Shown here piece after piece: positions 48,965-57,312 of a DNA stretch of 64,000 nucleotides; position 1 is the first letter of the stretch, and each line of letters starts with the position of its first letter. The notes below the pieces were generated by a model, which saw only the letters and a program-made list of their open reading frames with translations, was not told the origin of the DNA and did no database searches. The position numbers and the translations under genes were made by a program. Source of the DNA: Gaertneriomyces semiglobifer (taxonomy: Eukaryota; Chytridiomycota; Chytridiomycetes; Spizellomycetales; Spizellomycetaceae); the NCBI GenBank assembly GCA_025558075.1, contig JAHLKF010000009.1, positions 186,001 through 250,000 of the forward strand, in the 5' to 3' direction.

Positions 48965-49727
48965 TCTTTTGAGCTCGCTTGACCTACAAGAGTCTGGTAG
49001 CAATTCTGGCTGGGAGTCCAGGTGCTCTCAGCGTATGGTCCTCTCCAGTTAGATGTAACTATTTTTTTTCCGTGGTCGAACTCTGGGCTGCTCATGCGCC
49101 GTTAGAATCTTTCAAAGCGGTAGAACCCCCATCCATCGTCAGTCGCAGTCGTAGTCTACCCGCTTCATATGTGTGCAAATGAGCATCCAAGCTCTGCGCG
49201 CCTGTCAAAACACGCCCAAATGCAACGAGTTGCAACGGGCACTATTACATTGGAGATCGCACTGCAACGGAGATCGTAGTAATGGATTGAGAAGCGAGGG
49301 CTAGGTCAAAATGGCACGAGTACACAGCTCTAGCAGCAATGTTTATCTATCTACTCTGTGCAAACTCACAACGTGTGCGGTGTTAGTACCTGGGTATTTC
49401 ATGGCGGCCGGGCGTCCGCACCAATTAGATTGAGTAAAGGGCAATGTCTTGCGGATCGAAAAGCTCTGTTACCTCCGACCTTCTCTGCAAAGGTTGGTGG
49501 ATGACCATGACCCCTGAATGCCTGCGGAACGTCTTCAAAGCTGCTTGGCCGCATTCGCAGTCCTTGCAACCACAGAGACTAATCAGACAACAGTCAGCGA
49601 TCACCATTGATTCCGTTTTTGAATCCTACTGCCAGTCAACCATACATACACATATCCACTCCATCGCTGCATCGTACGTCCATGAAAACGTCAACTCGTT
49701 GCTAAGTTATTGTCGACAGACACAACA
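48965..49727. other. intergenic upstream of the bromodomain gene
   Basis: 763 bases between the bromodomain gene (-) and tRNA-Ile (+). A 98-codon open frame at 49444-49737 runs into the tRNA and has no family features. I see nothing else supportable. Confidence 0.4.
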
Positions 49728-49801
49728 GCTCCGCTAGCTCAGTTGGTCAGAGCGTGGTGCTAATAACGCCAAGGTCACAGGTTCGATCCCTGTGCGGAGC
49801 A
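49728..49801 (+). tRNA. tRNA-Ile (AAT), copy 1
   Basis: 74 bases. The acceptor arms GCTCCGC/GCGGAGC pair fully. D arm GCTC..GAGC, anticodon arm TGGTG-CTAATAA-CGCCA with anticodon AAT, T arm ACAGG-TTCGATC-CCTGT, discriminator A. The internal A box (TAGCTCAGTTGG) and B box (GGTTCGATCCC) are intact. A T run after the 3' end (ATTTTTTCTTTTT) should terminate Pol III. No intron. Identical to the copy at 52531. Confidence 0.97.
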
Positions 49802-49972
49802 TTTTTTCTTTTTGGTTCTCGTTGGTCATTTAATTTAACTAGGGTTGGGTCCATGTGCAATTTGTCCAGGTCACGTGATGTAAACAGAATCTGGCCCATC
49901 CGGCGCGTCCGTTCCCAATGCTAACAACAACGGTTTGCAACTCTGAAGGATACTCACCTATCGCGTCCGACC

Positions 49973-52126
49973 ATGAGCGACCCAGGATCTCCGCCATCGA
50001 CCCCACCACCAACTAGTGGTCGTCTCCCCAAACCGCTCAAGATCGACGAGTTCCTAGAAGCCCGACCATCGGCGACTTGGATAGATTGGTTGGATGAGAT
50101 TGATCGCAGGTTGCAAAAGTATCCTCCCAGTGGCCTAACAATTCGTCAGGAGGCCGATCGGAGAGAACTAGTAAAGCTGAAATCAGTAAGTGGGATCAAA
50201 AGACGGTGTGGGTCCCTGGCAATGGTAGGGCGGTCCCAATTCTGACTCAGAGGAGGGCCGTCCTGGCACGGTTATCTCTGTCCCAGAGGTGCACGTGTCC
50301 GTCGGTTAAGCAGCTGTCCCAGTGTGCTATTTCTGATCCCATAACATACGAACCACTTTGTGAATTGTGGTTGGGGGGTTCCAATTCTGTCTCAGAGGAG
50401 GGCCTTCCTGGCACGGTTATCTCTGTCCCAGAGGTGCACGTGTCCGTCGGTTAAGCAGCTGTCCCAGTATGCTATTTCCGGTTGGTTATGATGCGTACCC
50501 TCTTGCCATGAGCGTTCCCATGCCTCTTACTTTTTGGCTGTTGCGGTATGTCGGTGGCTTGTTCTGATTGTTGAACGTAACAGGTGCACTCCGAGTTCAA
50601 CGAACATGTTGCACAGCGCAAAGAAAGGTTGGACAGCTTTTTGGATGCTCACCAACGCCTGGCTTCCCAGTACCGCGGGCCAACAGAACAGGCGCATTTA
50701 CTTCTTGCACAGAAGATGCTGGTGAACCTGAGGGTAGTACAATTAAGCGCAAAAGGGATACCAACGACGAGCAGGAGGAAAATGATACCAGAGATCCAGA
50801 ACCACTAATCAATGCAGCGTTTCCAAGTCGCTTGTTCACTCCAACGATTTCTGGTCTCGAAGTATGTGAAGAGCTTTGGGGGCAATACCATACTGCAGCA
50901 CAGTTGGAGAATGCCCCGTTCTGGCGTAAAATCCTTGATTTCGTGCCTCGTAAAATTGGGGAACCGCCAAGCAGGCACGCAGTCGATACACTTTTGCCAA
51001 AGGACAACTATGACCGGCTTTTTAGGCACGTCCATGGAATGCTGTCCGACCCCGCTCCTGACCAGGTGTGCTGGAAGGATCTCGATGGAGCTGCACACCT
51101 ACTACTATCCGCACTCCTTCGCGTTTCACGGGATGATTTAGTCCCTATTGTTTTGGAAATGCCAATCGTCGGGTACATCCGAACCTTGGAATGTATCCAG
51201 ATTGCTGCCAATCGGGGAAGCGTCGGTGGCGGGTCGAGGTTTGGTTCACTTGCAAGCCGGCGTCGATCTGCCGTTCCTCACGTGGAGTTTGGAGATATGA
51301 CTACAATGGCACGAGACAGCGATGTCGGATACACCTGGAACTTCTTCGTATCTCTGTGTCATTGATGCGCAATGGGACCTACCATGCTAACAGTTCCGAG
51401 AGAGATCTTGATGTTAGGTTCCACGTTGGTGCCTTTGCGTGCTTGGACCCACTACTGAAGGCCCATTTTGGCGAGGTCGAATCAAGGGCATCGAGAGATC
51501 GCCGCGTGCATGCTGCCGCAACAGCGGGCGCAACAACAAGTCACATACGTGGCCAGTATTGTGATTGGCTTTTCGTTGATCCTACTGCTGCCTCAGACGA
51601 GGCTCATGGAATTGAATTTGCTGCAGCAGCAAATGTGGGAGCAAGTCGTTCTCAAACCAGCAAGCATATTCGTGACCGAACTGGGCTTTTGGTGCTGTTG
51701 AAAGACATCCATCGGGCACTTGTTTTACGGGCACTTAGCGTCAGACCGTCGGACCAATCAACTGTACGGGAGGAGATGGCGAAGGTTCCTGCCGTGGGCA
51801 TCCTGGTGAATCGGTTCAGGTTTGAGTGGGTTGCACTCTCTTATCTTAATGAAGGATGGTACGGCGCCACACAGATCAAGGCACTGGATGCTCCAGTTTT
51901 CGATACCGAGCAATTTCCGGCGTCGTTTGTTGCGTTCGTAACAGCTATGCTGACTTTTCGAAACTTACTGGAAGGAATTGTTGCCGACGTTACGTACCTG
52001 CTCCAAGCCGAGAACCCTTTGGAATCCGATTTCACTTCCAGCGCTAAATGGATGACACCTGCTAGTGAAAGGACGCATAAAAGGAAGAAAGTTATACCAA
52101 CTGAGGAGACTCGATTATCGAGTTAA
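49973..52126 (+). CDS. unrecognised protein, 553 residues
   Basis: I do not recognise this family. Exons: 49973-50185, 50584-50733, 50775-51347, 51401-52126, which keep frame throughout (1,662 bases). The N-terminus is Pro/Ser-rich, then helical ('FLEARPSATWIDWLDEIDRR', 'HSEFNEHVAQRKERLDSFL', probable coiled coil). An acidic linker with a KRKR-like patch in the neighbouring frame is excluded by the 41-bp intron 50734-50774, the weakest join. The remainder is a mixed helical domain ('ENAPFWRKILDFVPRKIG', 'LLVLLKDIHRALVLRAL', 'ILVNRFRFEWVALSYLNEGW') ending in a basic tail with HKRKKV, a possible nuclear signal. The first intron is 398 bp and carries a 101-base tandem duplication. The gene sits between two identical tRNA-Ile genes. 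Confidence 0.6.
50234..50479. repeat. 101-base direct duplication inside an intron
   Basis: Copies at 50234-50334 and 50379-50479 are offset by 145 bases and differ at only about six positions. The shared core runs from CCAATTCTG to GTGCTATTTC or GTATGCTATTTC. Both lie wholly within the 398-bp first intron of the gene at 49973. It looks like a recent local duplication. Confidence 0.85.
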
Positions 52127-52530
52127 GCATTGCGAATCGAGCCAAAGGCAAAATGCAAAACCTTGCCCTCCCCTTTTTCAGACTTGTTTGTATTATATTA
52201 TTGCTATGTGTACATATATGAATGTTGATATACCACCTGAACCACCTGAACTCGGTGGGAAAGTCGATCGATTTTCTCAGTCGTTGCAGCGCAAGGCAGC
52301 CCTGTTGCAGACTTGCAGCTTGTGCTGACACAGTTCAAGGGAGCAACGGAACTTCATGCATGCGAATGCATTGGCAGCTTTGGAGACGGTACATACATGC
52401 AGGGGCACATATATACAGTGTACAAATGGTCTCACAGGCGGTGTAAATGAACGCCCAAATCATAATCCACTACACATTCCGCTACACATTGGGCTACGTG
52501 CACGTATTGTAATTGTAAGCTTTCATAGGA
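52127..52530. other. intergenic before the second tRNA-Ile
   Basis: 404 bases. No gene is recognised. Short ACCACCTGAA direct repeats occur near 52232-52250. Confidence 0.4.
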
Positions 52531-52604
52531 GCTCCGCTAGCTCAGTTGGTCAGAGCGTGGTGCTAATAACGCCAAGGTCACAGGTTCGATCCCTGTGCGG
52601 AGCA
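52531..52604 (+). tRNA. tRNA-Ile (AAT), copy 2
   Basis: Identical over all 74 bases to the copy at 49728, same orientation, 2.8 kb apart. Cloverleaf, anticodon AAT, A and B boxes are intact, followed by a short TTTTT terminator. The flanks differ from copy 1, so the duplicated unit is not much longer than the tRNA. Confidence 0.97.
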
Positions 52605-52964
52605 TTTTTCACTTTTTGAAGTTATGGCAGCACACGTGACTCATATGTCGGACATGGACCGAGTTGCACGGTTGTTTTTCCTTGACGGACGTTTTAGCAC
52701 ACCGTAGTTTGGACGGCCGTGATATTGAATGGGCCCACGCCTCAGAGGTATCCTTGTTCCTCCTTCATCCTTCGACCTTCCAACGCCAGAGTTCGGGGCA
52801 AGGGCCGGAGTGCGGTGGTGCTCGAAAGCGCGTTACGCTGGGATCTAAACGAAGGAAGGCCTGGGTATTTCTGCTCAACGCGCGCGCGAACGTTCGCGTC
52901 TGTGCTCCCCGGTTCTACCTTGAAAGCTTTATTCTGACCCGATCGTGCTATCAACCTATCAGCC
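52605..52964. other. upstream region of the CEP70-like gene
   Basis: 360 bases. It contains a perfect 14-base palindrome CGCGAACGTTCGCG at 52885-52898, 67 bases before the ATG. It may be a promoter element, but palindromes of this size occur by chance a few times per window. No coding exon is seen. Confidence 0.4.
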
Positions 52965-55900
52965 ATGTCCTGGCAGACGCCGTCGGCGTACCACGCTTCC
53001 CAGACCCTCAACACTACTGCAACTACCGCCCTCAGCGAAACATCCCCCGAAGACGAATTCGCCCTGTACGATCGATTCCGGAGTGATTTGGTAGAACAAA
53101 CACCAAGTGCGCTTCCGCGCAGTGATACGGAAGAATATGTCAAATATCTACTTGAGGGCTCTGGGGTCGAAAACAAAGTTGACTTTGCACTTCTTCGGCG
53201 AGAACTGGCTGTCAGTACCCCGAACGTGAGCCGTGTGCTCGGCGACGTCACTTTGGCCACAAGTGTTGGCGATGGAATGTCATCAACTATGCATGCAAGA
53301 TCCTTGAACGCGCTTTCTACACCAAGTACAGAAACACCTTTCACGCCGGCCGTTGATCGGCTCGATCTGGTCGAGCCATCTCCACTATTGAAATACTCTA
53401 GAGGAAGCTCACAGAACGTTACTGGAAAGCTAATTGAAGAGTTTGATGGCTCGGGAGGACCTACCTCGGGGCGGGATCCCCGAGTAGGAGACAGGCGACT
53501 TGGCCACATGCACGACAGAACTCTTGCTACCTTTCCCTCAGGGGAACCAAGTGCAATGGAGGCACTTTATTCCGGGAGAACGGCATCGAACTCTCGCGCT
53601 TCGAGTGTGGCCGGCTTTAAAGGATTGCATGCAGATGATAGGTCACCTTCGGACGCTACGATGCGCAAATTCAGTGGATCTGCATCTCAAAGGGGTTGGC
53701 AAGATGACCAGGCTGACCCATCCGCCCTACAGTCGATAACTACCGACCGACGACCGTCTTCTCGAGGACGCTATTCGCTTCAACGTCCAAATGTACCCGA
53801 ACCCATCCGTGAAGAGCGCAGGCCATCCAACGGAACGTCGCAGCTTACTGACGAAAGACTTCTCCGCGAGAGGTTGGATGAGTATGACCGGCCATCTACG
53901 GCCAACTTAAACCGGGAACCACACGTACTGCATCAATTTTCTGATTCAATTCGCCGGCCTTCCTCTTCAAGTACAGAAGGACGCAAATCGCAGCCTTCTT
54001 TCGGCGTCTCCCGAACCGAACATTTAGGGTCATATCCCGCAGTATCTGATGCAGATATACGGCCAGGCTCTGCCACCATCCGCCCATCACAATCGACGCC
54101 GGCATTAGCGTCGTCTCACCAGCACCAGGAACCACTCAAGAGAACGGATTATGGCAGGACAATGGGCAACCTGCCCGCCTCCAGTGGCTACGAGGGATAT
54201 GCCGCCGCCCCATTACAGACACTGTCAAGAACACTTTCTTCGCTTGGGTTACCTCCCATTTGCAATTCACTGTTGTACACGACTTCCTTGACTGAGCGTC
54301 AGGTCAATGCGATCAAGCAGCTTGCAGAGGGTTTGTTATCAGAGATTGGGCGGAAAGACGAGCGAATTGGGAATTTGTTGACGAAAAATCAGGAGTTGGA
54401 AGGTGCTGTGCAAGAGGGAAAACGATGGTCTGATGAGGCGCGTGCTCTAAAGCAGTCTTTGCACGACGTGGAAGACAAATATCGGCGCTCTCAGCATGAA
54501 GTCACTGATCTTCATTCACAAATGGCTGCGTCGCAAAGAGAGGTTGACACGGCCAACCGCCGGATATCTCATCTCGAGCAACGCATCCAAGAGGAGCTAG
54601 CACGTAATGAAAAAACGGAGTTAGACGCATCTCGCACCCAAATGGAAGTACTCAAGGAACGGGAACGTGGGGAGAGGACGTGGAGGAGTGTTGTTGAACA
54701 ATATCGACGAAATGGCGGAAACATCGGCAGCGGCGGTGGCGTAGAAAAAGTCATGGCTAGTGTGATTGGAGAGTATGAGCGTCGCCTTGGGGAGCTGACG
54801 CAGCACATTCAGCGATTGAAGAGCGATACCAACTCGCGGTTGCGAACCAGTAGAAGCGTTGGCGAGCTGAGCAGCCATCCGATTCCAGGAGCTGTTGACG
54901 GACAGCAACAGCCGCGATCCGCGCCGGTCACACCAGGGCCTATATCCCTTGAAACCGAGCTGGCATTGTTGAGTAATGAAACGAATCATGGCTATAAAGC
55001 AAACGGCATTGCATCCAACCGGAGCGTTCCCAGTATTAATCCGCATGAATTTGCTGCTCTCAAGCGTGCACACATGCGCCAACTCAACGCCTTGAAATCG
55101 CGGATTGAGGCAAAAGACAATGAGATAGAAAAGATGAAAGAAGATATGGAAGTTCTAAAGTTAAAAAATCTCGAAACCGAGGCTTTAAGAAAAGAGCGTG
55201 AGACTATCAAAAGGAACATGGAGATTAGGGAGCTGAGAGAGTGGGATAAGCGCCACGTTAACGGAGGCCACACCGACTCTGATAGCAATTTTACATCCAA
55301 AAAGACCGTCCGCAGAAACGAAAACCACGATCCGGAATTGGATGGCATTGTACGGGTCGTTTGTAGAATGCTTGGGTGTAGCCCCAGTATCGCATCTGTA
55401 TCACGAGCCTTTGATAAAATTGACAAAGTTCTGCGTTTGGTACCCCAGATGGAAGCTTTTGTAAAGGGTGTTGTGGAAACAATAGCAGGGGGCCGACGGA
55501 TGGGGTTACAAGAAGTTCTTACGGAAATCCGTACGTTGGTCACAGGGCACGCAGATGCCGCCGTTTCGCATGGGGAATTTCGGGAACTTGTTGAACATTT
55601 CTGCGACCTATTTGATGTCCATCAGAGAAGGGACAAATTGGACGTACAGGATACTCTACGTCGAATGGATGAAGTGTACGCGTTTTATACATCTGCCAAA
55701 GACGGTATCGATGGATTGCGGCAGGTCCTGGGCATGGAGACGGCTGAGCTTGGGAGGGTTTTCAAAAGATGCTACGATATATTGACGAGTCATCAACGGG
55801 CACATGAGGTCAACACTAGCACGCACGGCATTTCTGTTGTTCCAGGATGGCAATCACGAAGTGTCAACAACGGTCAGAGTTGGCAAGGACGTAGAAGTGT

Positions 55901-56681
55901 ACAGAGAAATTTATTTAGTGCGAGCGTGGGTGGAACACACCCGGAGCAAACAGGTGCAGCCGAGAGGAAATCCGATCGAATTGAATCGGGCCGCGACGAA
56001 GCGTTTGGCGAAAGCTTTGACGATATCCGCGAGAGCCTCCGACGAGAGCGAGAAGAAAGTGCTGCGCTTGACTCCATCCCATATAGCCATGTCAATCAGC
56101 ACAAAGATGGGCCGGACTTTATTTCGCTTTTGCTAAGTGGATCACGGCGGGAAACACAGAATCGTGACGAACGGCGATCCCCCATCGCCCTCGCTGAGAG
56201 CAATGTTACTATACCGTCACGAGATACCCGTAACACGACCGCTGGCGGGCACGGCGACCTCCCCGAACCATTTAGGTTTGCTGACTTTAACGATGGCAAC
56301 CAGACGGGCAGAACCAGCACACCTCGTCCGGATGCGCACGAGGATGATCACCAATGGATGATGGCTGATGATGCGGACGAAGATTCCATCAGACGGTTTT
56401 TGGAAGCCCAAACCCCAAAATTTAGAGGCCAACAACGATCTCGTCACACACCATCACCTGGGTTGACGGGACTCGAGAAGCTGCTTGGCACATCTTGGCA
56501 AGATTCAGTTGAATTGGAAGGTGGGACTATGAATTTGAGCGAAGACCTGCAAGGTCTGGATGCGAGCGTTGACCTTGCGGATGGCTTGGACGTCAAGAGG
56601 CCACGAGACTCCAGTGATGCTTTTGGCCGCTTGAATACTGTTTTGGAGGAGAGAGATGATGGATGGAGGCCAGGCCCCTAA
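52965..56681 (+). CDS. CEP70: CEP70-like centrosomal/basal-body protein
   Basis: A single exon of 1,238 residues, unusual in this intron-rich window. Residues 1-420 are Ser/Thr/Arg-rich and likely disordered. Coiled coils follow at about 445-620 ('LAEGLLSEIGRKDERIGNLL', 'ISHLEQRIQEELARNEKTEL') and 690-770. A globular helical region at about 790-950 carries the best family match: 'FRELVEHFCDLFDVHQRRD' followed by 'TLRRMDEVYAFY' and 'GLRQVLGME'. It parallels the C-terminal 'HFQ.LFDV...MNEVY' block of CEP70. The tail is polar and acidic. CEP70 binds gamma-tubulin at centrosomes and basal bodies in animals, fitting a zoosporic fungus. The protein is about twice as long as human CEP70 because of the N-terminal extension and tail. 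Another coiled-coil centrosomal protein remains possible. Confidence 0.6.
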   Translation: MSWQTPSAYHASQTLNTTATTALSETSPEDEFALYDRFRSDLVEQTPSALPRSDTEEYVKYLLEGSGVENKVDFALLRRELAVSTPNVSRVLGDVTLATSVGDGMSSTMHARSLNALSTPSTETPFTPAVDRLDLVEPSPLLKYSRGSSQNVTGKLIEEFDGSGGPTSGRDPRVGDRRLGHMHDRTLATFPSGEPSAMEALYSGRTASNSRASSVAGFKGLHADDRSPSDATMRKFSGSASQRGWQDDQADPSALQSITTDRRPSSRGRYSLQRPNVPEPIREERRPSNGTSQLTDERLLRERLDEYDRPSTANLNREPHVLHQFSDSIRRPSSSSTEGRKSQPSFGVSRTEHLGSYPAVSDADIRPGSATIRPSQSTPALASSHQHQEPLKRTDYGRTMGNLPASSGYEGYAAAPLQTLSRTLSSLGLPPICNSLLYTTSLTERQVNAIKQLAEGLLSEIGRKDERIGNLLTKNQELEGAVQEGKRWSDEARALKQSLHDVEDKYRRSQHEVTDLHSQMAASQREVDTANRRISHLEQRIQEELARNEKTELDASRTQMEVLKERERGERTWRSVVEQYRRNGGNIGSGGGVEKVMASVIGEYERRLGELTQHIQRLKSDTNSRLRTSRSVGELSSHPIPGAVDGQQQPRSAPVTPGPISLETELALLSNETNHGYKANGIASNRSVPSINPHEFAALKRAHMRQLNALKSRIEAKDNEIEKMKEDMEVLKLKNLETEALRKERETIKRNMEIRELREWDKRHVNGGHTDSDSNFTSKKTVRRNENHDPELDGIVRVVCRMLGCSPSIASVSRAFDKIDKVLRLVPQMEAFVKGVVETIAGGRRMGLQEVLTEIRTLVTGHADAAVSHGEFRELVEHFCDLFDVHQRRDKLDVQDTLRRMDEVYAFYTSAKDGIDGLRQVLGMETAELGRVFKRCYDILTSHQRAHEVNTSTHGISVVPGWQSRSVNNGQSWQGRRSVQRNLFSASVGGTHPEQTGAAERKSDRIESGRDEAFGESFDDIRESLRREREESAALDSIPYSHVNQHKDGPDFISLLLSGSRRETQNRDERRSPIALAESNVTIPSRDTRNTTAGGHGDLPEPFRFADFNDGNQTGRTSTPRPDAHEDDHQWMMADDADEDSIRRFLEAQTPKFRGQQRSRHTPSPGLTGLEKLLGTSWQDSVELEGGTMNLSEDLQGLDASVDLADGLDVKRPRDSSDAFGRLNTVLEERDDGWRPGP

Positions 56682-57312
56682 CCACGACGAGCGTGAAAGG
56701 CTAGGAAACGTAGCACAAATGGAAGTTGGGTTTTTGTGAAAACCAACGTACTTATTTCTTTTAATCCTGTATTTGCCAGACAGCAGCATTATATAATAGC
56801 AGTGGCCTGTACGTTAGCTGCCTGCCGAGCAGATATATGTATACACTTGCAGCAGCTTCTGTCACAATAAAATTCCATTCAAAGCCGTGGGAGCGTGTTA
56901 TTGATATCCGCACACGTGGGACGAATCTGAGACCTTCCCAGCAAAGAAACGTTGAATCAAGAGGCATTTGTAGGACAACACAGGAGGAAGCAGACGGAGT
57001 GCTACGCAGAGTGATAATAGGTAGTTACCAGGAAGACCGGAACGTAGTTGCATTGAGGGGCTTCCCGACGGCTCTCCCGCGATCTGCGTGATTTTACAGC
57101 GCTTGCCGAGTTCAAACCGTCGCATCGCCGACATGTCGGAAACTTAGATGAGTCAGAGGTCATTCGATATATCGTACATTTTAAGCAGGCGAACAAAGGC
57201 TACCCTCCCCTGGACACCACTAGGCGAAGCGAAATACCCTGTGCAGTTTTATTTGTGGGAAGAGAGAAGACGGTGATCCATCAGGAGCGAGCGACGTGGA
57301 AATACTTGGGCG
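56682..57312. other. intergenic, CEP70-like to CNOT10-like
   Basis: 631 bases between two plus-strand genes. Short frames on both strands have no family features. No RNA gene is seen. Confidence 0.45.

Noticed and set aside
49728..52604. mobile element or integrative element bounded by tRNA repeats
   Set aside because: No integrase, transposase, reverse transcriptase or terminal repeats lie between the tRNAs; the repeats are functional tRNA genes.
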